From Nitrospirota bacterium (GTDB lineage Bacteria; Nitrospirota; Nitrospiria; Nitrospirales; UBA8639), in NCBI GenBank assembly GCA_011088105.1, contig JAALKI010000023.1, positions 1 to 41,034 of the forward strand: a stretch of DNA of 41,034 nucleotides. Direction: 5' to 3'. This document shows, in pieces, positions 1 through 9,416 of the stretch. The notes beneath the pieces were generated by a model that ran no database searches, was not told where the DNA came from, and saw only the letters and a list, made by a program, of their open reading frames with translations. Each line of letters begins with the position of its first letter. Within the stretch, counting starts at the first letter, position 1. The translations under genes and the position numbers were made by a program.

Positions 1-47
1 CCGCATCCAGCCATCCTAAGATAACTCTCGTTATCTAGGACAGCCCC
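1..47. mobile_element. Terminal end of a probable insertion element (left edge)
   Basis: Bases 30-47 (gttatctaggacagcccc) are the exact reverse complement of bases 40973-40990 at the other edge of the window. Read outward from pyrE the end begins GGGGCTGTCC, the G-rich outer tip typical of many insertion-sequence terminal repeats. Just inside it, bases 14-25 and 30-40 form a stem-loop (12 against 11 bases, one bulge, loop tctc). No transposase is visible because the window stops 47 bases in. Element family not assigned; it could also be another dispersed repeat. Confidence 0.55.
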
Positions 48-88
48 AAAGAAAATATTAAGGTTTGACAATGGTCAAGCTTGTGTCC

Positions 89-715
89 TCACGGACGATC
101 TTTTGGAATAGCCCTCGCTTCCAACATACGTTGCATATGTTTGAGGTCATCAAGAGTCAAAAGACCAACAACACTGATCCCCTCTGCTTCAACATTTTGC
201 CTGCCAGTCTGTTCCCCTCGATCAACAATCACCAATGCATTCGAGACAAGCATACCCACTTCACGAACAGCCTGGACGGCCTTGAGAAGAGACCCTCCAC
301 TTGTGAGCACATCATCCAGAATAAGAGCTTGATCACCAGACTGGGCCGCCCCCTCAATTAATTTTCCAAGCCCATGTCCCTTTGGTTGTTTTCGTACGAC
401 GAACGTCCGCCATTCTTTCTGCGGAATGGCTTGGTATGCATAGTCGGAAATGGCCGTGGACATGGGAATAGCCCCGATTTCTAACCCGCCGATTGCATGA
501 ATGTCCAAAGCTTGCATAGAGTGAAAGGCCAGCTCGGCAATCAGCCGGCGAGTATCCGGGTATGCCAAGAGCGAACGACAATCCACGTAATACGGGCTGA
601 CTTGCCCAGAGGCCAATCGAAACCCATCCTTGGGATCCCATTGAAAGGCTCCCAGCATACAAAAAGCCTTTGCTAATTGTTCTTTCAGCTGTAAGGGATT
701 CAGTCCATCACGCAT
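89..715 (-). CDS. pyrE: Orotate phosphoribosyltransferase
   Basis: Converts orotate and PRPP to orotidine 5'-phosphate in cytoplasmic de novo pyrimidine synthesis. The 208-residue protein has the family length. The PRPP-binding signature ILDDVLTSGGS lies near residues 131-141, and the substrate loop VRKQPKGHGLGKLIEG near 107-122 is the characteristic flexible catalytic loop. The ATG at 715 is the first good start; the Shine-Dalgarno is weak. It is the last gene of the gap-pgk-tpiA-secG-pyrE run, 53 bases after secG. Only about 40 bases of native sequence separate its stop from the element end at the window edge, so a downstream partner may have been displaced. Confidence 0.95.
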   Translation of the reverse strand: MRDGLNPLQLKEQLAKAFCMLGAFQWDPKDGFRLASGQVSPYYVDCRSLLAYPDTRRLIAELAFHSMQALDIHAIGGLEIGAIPMSTAISDYAYQAIPQKEWRTFVVRKQPKGHGLGKLIEGAAQSGDQALILDDVLTSGGSLLKAVQAVREVGMLVSNALVIVDRGEQTGRQNVEAEGISVVGLLTLDDLKHMQRMLEARAIPKDRP

Positions 716-768
716 GAGCCGTCATGTTCCATTGGGAACCCTTCACACAATCATGTTCCAGGAGTTAT

Positions 769-1110
769 TTAGGGTGTTGCTGGCTCGGGAGAGTCTTTCG
801 AAGAAGAGGCAGGAGCCGGAGATTCTTGAGATGAAGATGCCGGCGTGCTCGCATCTACATCGATAACGGAAGATGAAGAGTTTTGCTGCTTGGAAAGAAT
901 GGCAAGACTCAGAGAGGTCAACATGAAAATAATCGCTGCAGCCACAGTTACCTTGCTGAGAAATGTACCAGGCCCTCGACTCCCAAACACCGTCTGGCTA
1001 GATCCTCCAAAAGATGCGCCAATTTCTGCGCCTTTTCCAGCTTGCAGAAGAATAGCCGCAATCATCAAAAAACAGACGATTAAGTGAATGACAACAGTAA
1101 GTGCATACAT
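769..1110 (-). CDS. secG: Preprotein translocase subunit SecG
   Basis: Small accessory subunit of the SecYEG channel in the inner membrane. The first hydrophobic helix (MYALTVVIHLIVCFLMIAAI) is followed by the family signature LLQAGKGAEIGASFGGSS, the GSRG element and a second membrane helix. The C-terminal 35 residues are a Ser/Pro/Ala/Glu-rich tail that lies outside the conserved core. I chose the ATG at 1110 because SecG proteins begin directly at this helix; an in-frame TTG at 1137 would add nine residues. No clear Shine-Dalgarno is seen for either. It starts 37 bases after tpiA, suggesting cotranscription. Confidence 0.92.
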   Translation of the reverse strand: MYALTVVIHLIVCFLMIAAILLQAGKGAEIGASFGGSSQTVFGSRGPGTFLSKVTVAAAIIFMLTSLSLAILSKQQNSSSSVIDVDASTPASSSQESPAPASSSKDSPEPATP

Positions 1111-1147
1111 AATATTAGATAGATTATTCTTGATCAAAGAACATTGA

Positions 1148-1900
1148 CTAAGCTGTAGAAGCTATAATACTAGCAAAGGCATCAAGGTCAAGACAAGCTT
1201 TCCCGACTAAGGCTCCATTAATTTGATCGGACTGAAATAATACCCCTGCATTCTCACCACTGACACTGCCCCCATAGAGAATCCGAATAAACTGGGGAGC
1301 AAGGCTCCACTGCTCACAGAGCGTCTCCCGAACCAGACCATGAACGTCTTCAGCCTGATCCACTGAAGCAGCACGTCCAGTGCCAATAGCCCAAACCGGC
1401 TCATAGGCCAAGGTAACCTTAGAAACATCAACTTTTTCGAGACCCTGCAAGCCCGCCAACGTTTGAACTCGCACCACATGATGCGTCTGCCCAGCATCCC
1501 GTTCTTCAAGAGATTCTCCAACACAAAGAATTGGGAAGAGATCATGGTGCAGCACAGCCTTCACTTTTTTATTGATCTCATCATCACTCTCTCCAAATAT
1601 TTTCCGTCGTTCAGAATGCCCGATGAGTACATACTGACAGCCAAGGCTTTTTAGCATTGCCCCTGATACCTCACCGGTATATGCTCCTTGTTCTTCCCAA
1701 AAAACATTTTGTGCTGCCAGCGTAAATGACGTACCTGCAACAGCCGATCCCACCTCCGAAAGGAAAGGGAACGGAGGAGCCAATACAACCTCCACAGGCA
1801 CATTGGCTGACACGCGTTTAGCTAATTGCGCCACAAATAGGTTCGTTGTCGTGGTGGGCACATTCATCTTCCAATTGCCCACAATAAGACGAGGAAACAT
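1148..1900 (-). CDS. tpiA: Triosephosphate isomerase
   Basis: Interconverts dihydroxyacetone phosphate and glyceraldehyde 3-phosphate. The 250-residue TIM barrel has every landmark: GNWKMN with Lys11, IGHSERR with the electrophile His95, AYEPVWAIGTG with the base Glu167, and the phosphate loop YGGSVSGENAG near the end. The ATG at 1900 is preceded by a modest AGAGTGA element. It follows pgk after an unusually long 237-base gap containing two inverted repeats, so it may have its own promoter or internal control, while secG follows closely. Confidence 0.97.
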   Translation of the reverse strand: MFPRLIVGNWKMNVPTTTTNLFVAQLAKRVSANVPVEVVLAPPFPFLSEVGSAVAGTSFTLAAQNVFWEEQGAYTGEVSGAMLKSLGCQYVLIGHSERRKIFGESDDEINKKVKAVLHHDLFPILCVGESLEERDAGQTHHVVRVQTLAGLQGLEKVDVSKVTLAYEPVWAIGTGRAASVDQAEDVHGLVRETLCEQWSLAPQFIRILYGGSVSGENAGVLFQSDQINGALVGKACLDLDAFASIIASTA

Positions 1901-2065
1901 TATGGTAATTTCACTCTGATCAAAAACAGATGCGTGTCGTGTTTAGCAGACTGTCAAAAACTCAATGTGGGCAAAATCCTCAGAATTTATGGAAAGATCA
2001 CAGAAGCCTTAAAAGCGCAATAGGATATTCCCTCAAACTTATCTAGCAAAGCCCTAGACCATTTG

Positions 2066-2082
2066 GCATGTAGAGTACATGC
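2066..2082. repeat. 17-base perfect palindrome, operator-like
   Basis: GCATGTA-GAG-TACATGC: two 7-base arms with a 3-base centre, in the pgk-tpiA gap 166 bases upstream of the tpiA start. Size and symmetry fit a dimeric repressor site, but no regulator or second copy is evident in the window, so the function is a guess. Confidence 0.35.
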
Positions 2083-2101
2083 AGTTGTCGCGAATGACAA
2101 T

Positions 2102-2132
2102 GAATCGAGTCTGCCAGCAACAGACTTGATTC
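2102..2132. repeat. 12-base stem-loop just after pgk
   Basis: GAATCGAGTCTG (2102-2113) pairs with CAGACTTGATTC (2121-2132), with one non-Watson-Crick position and a 7-base loop ccagcaa. It begins 5 bases beyond the pgk stop on the transcribed strand. There is no T-run after it, so it is not a standard intrinsic terminator; an RNA-processing or stability hairpin between pgk and tpiA is an alternative. Confidence 0.4.
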
Positions 2133-2137
2133 ACAGC

Positions 2138-3337
2138 CTAGGAGACGCAGTCTGGCAATGCGTCTAACCCTGGCATCTTCTTTCCCTCTAGAAATTGGAG
2201 CGAGGCCCCACCACCAGTGGAGATAAAGGACATATTGTCAGACTCGCCAGCACGGTGCACAGCCAAAGCCGTCTCACCACCACCAACAATGGTCAGCGCA
2301 TAGGCATTGGCCACGGAATGCGCCATAGAGAATGTCCCACGTGAAAAGGCATCCCGCTCAAACACACCCATTGGCCCATTCCATAAAATCGTTTTCACAT
2401 TTTGAACGGCTTCATCAAACAATTTAACAGAGGCAGGACCAATGTCCATCCCATACCAACCGACAGGAATTTCTTGAACAGGGACCGTTTTTGTTTCAGC
2501 TCCAGGCTCAAGACTGGCCGCCACGACACAATCGACGGGAAGATAAAATTTCACACCTCGAGATAATGCATGCTCTTGCACACCCTTGGCAAAATCGAGC
2601 ATATCCTCTTCGACAAGAGATCGACCAATCTCCAGCCCCATCCCCTTAATGAAGGTAAAAGCCATGCCACCACCAATAATCACTTTATCGACATGTTTGC
2701 CGAGATTTTCAATGACCCCAATTTTTCCGGATACTTTCCCCCCACCTAATATGGCGACAAAGGGTCTCGTAGGATTATCAACAGTACTTTCCAGATATTC
2801 CACTTCTCGTTTCATTAAATAGCCCGCTGCCGCCACTTTCATAAATTTGGTAATCCCGACCGTTGATGCATGAGAACGATGAGCAGTCCCAAAAGCCTCA
2901 TTAATGTAGACGTCGCCAAGCGATGCAAGTTTGGCCGCAAAGGCTTCATCGTTTTGCTCTTCACCGGGATGAAAGCGAAGATTTTCCAAAAGTAGGACAT
3001 CTCCCACTTGCATGCTCTCCACCAACATTTCCACTTCTGGCCCAACACAATCTGAAGCGAAGGGTACATCCTTGCCTAATAACCGTTGCAAACGCTTAGC
3101 GACAGGCGCCAGACTAAATTCAGAGCGTCGCGCACCCTTGGGACGGCCGAGATGAGAGCACAAAATCACCCGACCTCCTTCATCGACAGCTTGGTTGATC
3201 GTCGGAAGAGCTGCCCGAATTCGTGAATCATCCGTAATTTGGAGTTCGTCATCCAAAGGAACATTAAAGTCCACACGGATAATAATCCGCTTATTGCGAA
3301 GATTAATCTGATCGATAGTTTGTTTGGTCATACTCAT
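2138..3337 (-). CDS. pgk: Phosphoglycerate kinase
   Basis: Transfers phosphate between 1,3-bisphosphoglycerate and ADP in glycolysis, or the reverse in gluconeogenesis or CO2 fixation. The 399-residue length is normal. The N-domain shows RVDFNVPLD near residues 21-29 and SHLGRPKG near 61-68; the nucleotide domain shows GGGKVSGKIGVIENL, WNGPMGVFE and the C-terminal GGGETA and STGGGAS loops. An aggaaagga Shine-Dalgarno stands about 6 bases before the ATG at 3337. It follows gap by 66 bases, giving the common gap-pgk order. Confidence 0.97.
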   Translation of the reverse strand: MSMTKQTIDQINLRNKRIIIRVDFNVPLDDELQITDDSRIRAALPTINQAVDEGGRVILCSHLGRPKGARRSEFSLAPVAKRLQRLLGKDVPFASDCVGPEVEMLVESMQVGDVLLLENLRFHPGEEQNDEAFAAKLASLGDVYINEAFGTAHRSHASTVGITKFMKVAAAGYLMKREVEYLESTVDNPTRPFVAILGGGKVSGKIGVIENLGKHVDKVIIGGGMAFTFIKGMGLEIGRSLVEEDMLDFAKGVQEHALSRGVKFYLPVDCVVAASLEPGAETKTVPVQEIPVGWYGMDIGPASVKLFDEAVQNVKTILWNGPMGVFERDAFSRGTFSMAHSVANAYALTIVGGGETALAVHRAGESDNMSFISTGGGASLQFLEGKKMPGLDALPDCVS

Positions 3338-3403
3338 GAAAACATCCTTTCCTCAAGAATCAGGTAGGAAGCCTCAGAGACAATGGAGCACAAAACCTGC
3401 TTG

Positions 3404-4432
<1,029 letters not shown>

Positions 4433-4468
4433 TTACTACTAATCAAGGTCAGACAGGACAAGCGAGTA

Positions 4469-4497
4469 ATCGTACCGAGCACATGGCTTCTTGTCAA
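4469..4497 (-). promoter_or_regulatory. Sigma70-type promoter of the gap operon
   Basis: On the minus strand: TTGACA (4497-4492), a 17-base spacer and TACGAT (4474-4469). The -35 is a perfect consensus and the spacer is ideal. The predicted transcript would start near 4462, leaving a leader of about 54 bases before the gap ATG. Found by eye. Confidence 0.65.
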
Positions 4498-4553
4498 GCA
4501 AGAACCCCTTCTCACTAGCAGCTAAACGCGATGTAGACCATACAAGCATTTGC

Positions 4554-5534
4554 TCAGATTTTCATAGCCTTTTTGGCTTCTTCAAGGGTATCGTGTGCAA
4601 CCCGAGATGCCTTTTGACACCCATGGTGAATCACGTCCTCGATTCTTTTGGGATGCGCCTCAAGCGCAGCCCGGGTTTCCCACAAAGGCGCCAGCCGTGC
4701 CACGATGGCACCCGCCGCAAATGCTTTACATTGGACACAACCGATTTCAGCAGTTCGACATTCTTGATTGACTTGATCAATGATCGGCAGAGGAGAAAAG
4801 ATTCGATGAAAATCAAATACCGGACAAATATCTGGATTGCCAGGATCAGTTCGTTTCACACGAGCAGGATCCGTCACCATGGTTTTTAACTTTTGACGAA
4901 CAACGGGCTCCTGGTCAGAAAGATTAATCGTATTGCCATAGCTTTTACTCATCTTTTTTCCGTCAGTGCCCAAAACTTTGGGAAAGCTAGTCAGCAGTTC
5001 CTTCGGCTCTGGAAAGACTGGCTGATACAAGCTATTAAAACGACGGGCAATTTCTCTCGTCAGTTCAAGGTGAGGTAATTGATCTTTTCCAACCGGAACC
5101 GCATCGGGTTTGTAGAGTAAAATATCCGCGGCTTGCAGCACAGGATACCCCAAAAACCCGTACGTCGAGAGGTCCCGATCCGTCAAATATTCCTGTTTTT
5201 CTTTGTAAGTTGGATTCCGTTCTAACCAGGGGATAGGCGTCATCATCGAAAACAAGAGGTACAGGATGGCATGTTCTGGGACATGGGATTGCACAAACAC
5301 CGTAGACCGCTCAGGATCGATACCAGCAGCCAACCAGTCAATCAAGACCTCATAGGTAAACGTCTTCACTTGACTAGTATCGGCATAATTCGTGGAGAGC
5401 GCATGCCAGTCAGCCACAAAGAAAAAACACTCGTGGGTCTCTTGGAGCCTCTGCCAATTATCCAGGGCACCCAGGAAATTTCCCAGATGCAGTCGGCCAC
5501 TAGGCTGCATGCCACTTAACACGCGATCAGGCAT
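4554..5534 (-). CDS. trpS: Tryptophan-tRNA ligase
   Basis: Charges tRNA-Trp in the cytoplasm. The 326-residue class I synthetase has the HIGH equivalent HLGN (16-19) within QPSGRLHLGNFLGAL, and KMSKS at 194-198. Near the C-terminus lie Cys237, Cys259, Cys266 and Cys269, giving C-x21-C-x6-C-x2-C. This is very close to the four-cysteine pattern reported for the [4Fe-4S] TrpRS of Thermotoga maritima, so this may be an iron-sulfur TrpRS; cluster binding is inferred. The gene lies 30 bases after the M50 peptidase gene and 56 bases before the gap promoter. Confidence 0.96.
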   Translation of the reverse strand: MPDRVLSGMQPSGRLHLGNFLGALDNWQRLQETHECFFFVADWHALSTNYADTSQVKTFTYEVLIDWLAAGIDPERSTVFVQSHVPEHAILYLLFSMMTPIPWLERNPTYKEKQEYLTDRDLSTYGFLGYPVLQAADILLYKPDAVPVGKDQLPHLELTREIARRFNSLYQPVFPEPKELLTSFPKVLGTDGKKMSKSYGNTINLSDQEPVVRQKLKTMVTDPARVKRTDPGNPDICPVFDFHRIFSPLPIIDQVNQECRTAEIGCVQCKAFAAGAIVARLAPLWETRAALEAHPKRIEDVIHHGCQKASRVAHDTLEEAKKAMKI

Positions 5535-5564
5535 ATATGAACGTCCTAGATTAATGGGCGCGCG

Positions 5565-6287
5565 CTAGAGCACAATCCCGGTTAAAATACTTCCCGCCAA
5601 CACTTGTACCACAGTTCCCAAGATCGTGTGAATGACATGAATCTGAGGATCAAACATAATCAGCAAGAGAATGATCAGCATCCCATAGGGTTCCAGCTGA
5701 CTTAGCGCTCTGGCTGCCCCAAAAGGCAGAACACTGGTGAGGATACGACCCCCATCCAATGGCGGAATAGGAATAAGATTGAAGACCATTAATAATATGT
5801 TAATGAATATGGAATAGAGCGCCATGGCTGCAAGAGGCAGCAACACCATACCCAACAGGTCTTCTCGTGGCATCATGCCCGGTCGAGGAGGCCAATTAGC
5901 AGTCAGGGTCGGATCGATAAATAACAGAAAACTGAGGAGAAACCCACTGGCAAGAGCCAACGCTAGGTTCATCGCAGGCCCTGCCGCAGCAACAAACGCC
6001 ATGTCCCGACGGGGATGAAACAGTCGGCTGGGTGTAATCGGCACAGGCTTAGCCCACCCAATAAAAAACCCGCCAGGCGCAAGGAGGCATAGCAATGGCA
6101 TGATAATAGTCCCAAATAGATCGATATGGGCAAGCGGGTTAAGAGTCAGTCGGCCTTGATCCCGAGCCGTAGAATCACCAAAATAATTTGCCACCCATCC
6201 ATGCGCATATTCGTGAAACACCATAGCCACCAATAGCGGTAAGGCCATGAATGAGATGGTATGGACAATAGCGCTGAACGAATTCAT
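5565..6287 (-). CDS. Site-2-protease-like M50 family zinc metallopeptidase
   Basis: Polytopic intramembrane peptidase of the compact S2P/SpoIVFB-like type. Numbered from the chosen ATG at 6287, the zinc motif HEYAH is at 25-29 within a membrane helix. NPLAHID follows, and the second catalytic motif NLIPIPPLDGG lies near the C-terminal third and supplies the Asp ligand. At least five hydrophobic segments are visible. An ATG at 6380 in the same frame would add 31 charged residues; I prefer 6287 because the family starts just before the first helix and an AAGG lies upstream. It sits in a run with trpS, a frequent neighbour in many bacteria. The substrate is unknown. Confidence 0.88.
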   Translation of the reverse strand: MNSFSAIVHTISFMALPLLVAMVFHEYAHGWVANYFGDSTARDQGRLTLNPLAHIDLFGTIIMPLLCLLAPGGFFIGWAKPVPITPSRLFHPRRDMAFVAAAGPAMNLALALASGFLLSFLLFIDPTLTANWPPRPGMMPREDLLGMVLLPLAAMALYSIFINILLMVFNLIPIPPLDGGRILTSVLPFGAARALSQLEPYGMLIILLLIMFDPQIHVIHTILGTVVQVLAGSILTGIVL

Positions 6288-6403
6288 ATAGTCATCATGC
6301 CTTGGAGCCTGGTGCCCACCATTCTTCTCACATTCATCCTTCTTCCTTTCAAAGAGATGCCTTTCATCCCCTAGAAACATGCCAAGATGTTGAGGGAAAC
6401 CGG

Positions 6404-8344
6404 CTAATTAATCTGCTTAAATTTCTTCTTGTCTATTTGGATTAAAAAGACTTTTCGATCCAACACGCCTCCGTGCCCAAACGAAGTCAAGCCACTTAAG
6501 GCGGGGAGGTCATGTCGAACAAACAACTGAGCTCGAACATCATGGCTTGAGGCCGCGCCAAGACGAAGGGTATCCAGAATCAATCGCATGGCATCATAGG
6601 CTTGAACAGCAAAGAGCGAAGGGGTCGCGTCAAAACGTTCGTGGTATCGATGAACAAAGTCTCGGACTTGTGGGTCAGGACTTTGGAGAAACACCCCCGC
6701 ACTAAAAATGCTCCCTTCAAGTGTCTCGTCGCCCCACCTGAGGAGATCAGGCTGATTCCAGCCATTATTCCCTAATATAGGAACATTGATGTCATAGAAT
6801 GCCAATTGTGCCGTAATGAAGGCAACCTCCACAGGGTCTGTGGGGAGAAAGACTGCATCAAACCCTGGGGTATAGACTTCTCGAATTTCACCATCCTTAA
6901 GCGGAAGAGGTGTTAATTCTCCATACAAACCCAAATCTCGCGTTTTTAGGTGCGTAATTTGTGGTCCCAGATCCGTACTCCCATGTTTGTATGATTCCAT
7001 GACAATCATTTCGCCACCACGTGCAACAACTTTTTGTTGAAAAGCTTGGCTGAATGCTTGACCAGAGGCCGTACGAGGAAACAACGTACAAAAGCGGCGA
7101 AACCCTAAAGTATCCATGGCATACTCGACGATTTTTTCTACTTGTAGGGAAGGCGTCAGTGCCGTACTAAACAAAAACCTTCCAAATTGGCGGACATCAG
7201 ATATGGTCGCCGATGGGGTAATCGTAGACACGCGAGCTGAGTCGGCAAGATCAGCAATCAGCTGTACCTCGTGTGTTAACAATGGGCCAATAACAGCAAG
7301 TGGTTGAAACTCATCCAGCATGTGAGAAAATTGACTGCGGAATTGGGTGGAGGACGGCGCACTACTATCTTTCACAACTAGGGCGACATCCTGAAAACCC
7401 AAGACATGTTTCTCTTCTTCTAAAGCAAGCCGCACCCCATTAAAAGAATCATGGCCAAAGGGTTTCAACGGGCCCGAAAAAGGCAGGACAACAGCAATCA
7501 CATTGTCATGGGTCTTGATCTTGGCAATAAGGGATTGCAAGAGAGCCCTCGCCGTTTGGGAATACGGATGTGAGGGAAATCGGGCAAGAAAGGACCGAAT
7601 AGCTTGTTCAGCCATCACCTCATCGCTGGCAGCCATATACAGCTCAATGAGGCGAATGCAGGCCAAGCCTCCAGGAAAAGACGCAGGAAATTTTGCCTTT
7701 ACCTGCACGAGGTCCCTTTCACCCAACTGCTGCAAAACTAACCCTTGAATGTCATCACGCAACGGCTCTCGTTGTTGTTCATCAACAAGCTCCATATTCT
7801 CGACCATCACATACACGGCTTCGAGATAATTGCCCGTTTTATCGTATACTTGACGAAGATGATGCAACCCTTTTTGTCGGATCTCGGAATTCGGTGCCCG
7901 ATTGACCAGGGTCTTTAAAACCGCAATGGCCTGCTCGTATTGCTCGAGCGAACTCAACAGATTACTGAGAGCAAAGCGGGCCTCATGGACCAAAGACGAA
8001 ACAGGAAACTCCTCAATAAGTTGTTCTAGGACAATGATCGCCTCGGAAACATGCTGACTCTGAATGAGGATATCCGCTTGCAGAAAATAAAATTCATCCA
8101 AGAGAGTCGAATTCGTAGTTTCTTCAATGAAGTTTTCCAGAACAGTCAGTGATTCATCCAAACGCTGTTCTTCAAAGAGCATACGTGCATGCGCCAACGT
8201 CTCGTGATTGTGTGAAGTCATCGAAGTAGAAGTCGGCAGGGAGCTCATCTGAGCTACTGCAGGGTGAAATAGGATGCCTATGGCTCCGACCAAAAGAGAA
8301 AAAGCCAGCAAAGGCTTGAGTGGTACCTGATGAAAATATGTCAT
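6404..8344 (-). CDS. TPR plus periplasmic-binding (LppC/LpoA-like or Leu/Ile/Val-binding-like) envelope protein
   Basis: A 646-residue exported protein. A signal peptide ends near residue 32 (HPAVAQ). Residues about 45-270 are helical TPR-type repeats (for example LFEEQRLDESLTVLENFIEE). From about residue 280 a type 1 periplasmic-binding fold begins with VIAVVLPFSGPLKPFGHDS and runs to the end. This arrangement resembles LpoA/LppC, activator of penicillin-binding proteins, and orphan branched-chain amino-acid-binding proteins. There is no lipobox cysteine after the signal and no ABC permease nearby, so a cell-wall or sensory role is likelier than transport, but this is inference. AAGGTCT precedes the ATG at 8344. 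It diverges from xerD across 51 bases. Confidence 0.8.
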   Translation of the reverse strand: MTYFHQVPLKPLLAFSLLVGAIGILFHPAVAQMSSLPTSTSMTSHNHETLAHARMLFEEQRLDESLTVLENFIEETTNSTLLDEFYFLQADILIQSQHVSEAIIVLEQLIEEFPVSSLVHEARFALSNLLSSLEQYEQAIAVLKTLVNRAPNSEIRQKGLHHLRQVYDKTGNYLEAVYVMVENMELVDEQQREPLRDDIQGLVLQQLGERDLVQVKAKFPASFPGGLACIRLIELYMAASDEVMAEQAIRSFLARFPSHPYSQTARALLQSLIAKIKTHDNVIAVVLPFSGPLKPFGHDSFNGVRLALEEEKHVLGFQDVALVVKDSSAPSSTQFRSQFSHMLDEFQPLAVIGPLLTHEVQLIADLADSARVSTITPSATISDVRQFGRFLFSTALTPSLQVEKIVEYAMDTLGFRRFCTLFPRTASGQAFSQAFQQKVVARGGEMIVMESYKHGSTDLGPQITHLKTRDLGLYGELTPLPLKDGEIREVYTPGFDAVFLPTDPVEVAFITAQLAFYDINVPILGNNGWNQPDLLRWGDETLEGSIFSAGVFLQSPDPQVRDFVHRYHERFDATPSLFAVQAYDAMRLILDTLRLGAASSHDVRAQLFVRHDLPALSGLTSFGHGGVLDRKVFLIQIDKKKFKQIN

Positions 8345-8395
8345 GATATGGTTGAGACCTTATGGTTGTTCATTTCGTGATATAAGAGGGAATGG

Positions 8396-9397
8396 ATGGC
8401 TGTCAAGCTTACACAGGATGACACACCTGCCAACCCAAATCCACGCATGGTCAATCCAAACATTCCCATTCACGTCCCTCCTGCCTCCACCCCCTCTCAC
8501 TATGACCAGCTGCTCGACACCTATCTTGACACCCTTACCATTGAGGCAGGATTGGCGATCAATACACTCGCAGCCTATCGACGAGACCTGAAAAAATTTC
8601 AACACTTTCTCGAACAAGCGAAGATCCACGACCTTGTCAACGTCACTCCACCAACGTTTATGGAGTTTCTTGAATATTTGCGAAAAGCGCAGTTATCTCC
8701 AACCTCGGTCGCACGATGCCTGGCGGCAACTAGGGGATTCTTTCGGTTTCTGGTTGAAACCGGTGAATTGCCTGGCAATGGCCCTCAAATACCACGGGCT
8801 CCAAAGGCTTGGGAACGGCTTCCGAAAACGCTCACAGAAGCCGAAGTCATGAAACTATTGAATCTGCCAGTTGGAACCAGTCCCGAAGAACTGCGCAATA
8901 TCGCTATGGTGGAATTATTGTATGCAACCGGGCTCCGCGTTTCCGAACTCATTACCTTGGAGTTAGCCAAAATCAATCTAGAGGTTGGCTACGTCCTGGC
9001 CACGGGAAAACGTAATAAACAGCGAATCGTCCCAATCGGTGATCAGGCCAGAGATTGTCTGGTCATCTATATCCGGGATGCGCGGGCAGCCCTCCTCCGC
9101 ACACAGACTTCTACGATTTTGTTTGTCACGCGACGCGGGAAACCCTTTACCAGACAAGGATTTTGGAAACTCTTACAAGTCATGGGCAGACGAGCCGGAA
9201 TCACCAAACCGCTATCCCCACATATGCTTCGGCACTCCTTTGCCACACATTTATTAGAACATGGGGCAGATCTCCGGGCAGTCCAAATGATGCTCGGCCA
9301 TGCTGATATTTCCACCACGCAAATTTACACACATGTGGAACAAGCAAGACTGAAACGGATCCATACTGATCTATTTCCTCGCAAACACCGGATGTAA
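8396..9397 (+). CDS. xerD: Site-specific tyrosine recombinase XerD
   Basis: Resolves chromosome dimers with a XerC partner at the dif site. All six catalytic positions are present: Arg181 (ATGLRVSEL), Lys205 (ATGKRNKQR), His276 and Arg279 (HMLRHSFATHLLEHG), His302 (LGHADISTTQIY) and the nucleophile Tyr311. The N-terminal SAM-like domain has NTLAAYRRDLKKF. At 333 residues it is about 30 longer than usual because of a Pro/Asn-rich leader before the core-binding domain. The start is supported by GAGGG five bases upstream. XerD rather than XerC is assigned by resemblance of the N-domain and is less certain. There is no phage or transposon context, so a housekeeping role is expected. Confidence 0.9.
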   Translation: MAVKLTQDDTPANPNPRMVNPNIPIHVPPASTPSHYDQLLDTYLDTLTIEAGLAINTLAAYRRDLKKFQHFLEQAKIHDLVNVTPPTFMEFLEYLRKAQLSPTSVARCLAATRGFFRFLVETGELPGNGPQIPRAPKAWERLPKTLTEAEVMKLLNLPVGTSPEELRNIAMVELLYATGLRVSELITLELAKINLEVGYVLATGKRNKQRIVPIGDQARDCLVIYIRDARAALLRTQTSTILFVTRRGKPFTRQGFWKLLQVMGRRAGITKPLSPHMLRHSFATHLLEHGADLRAVQMMLGHADISTTQIYTHVEQARLKRIHTDLFPRKHRM

Positions 9398-9416
9398 CCT
9401 TGATGACCTAATATAG

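Noticed and set aside
5565-6380. Longer M50 peptidase starting at 6380
   Set aside because: The extra 31 residues are highly charged (ERKKDECEKN) and unlike the family N-terminus; the ATG at 6287 lies just before the first helix.
8396-9397. Phage or integron integrase
   Set aside because: The sequence matches chromosomal XerD, and no attachment site, cargo or phage gene is nearby; the tRNA-Pro at 27615 also shows no flanking duplicate.
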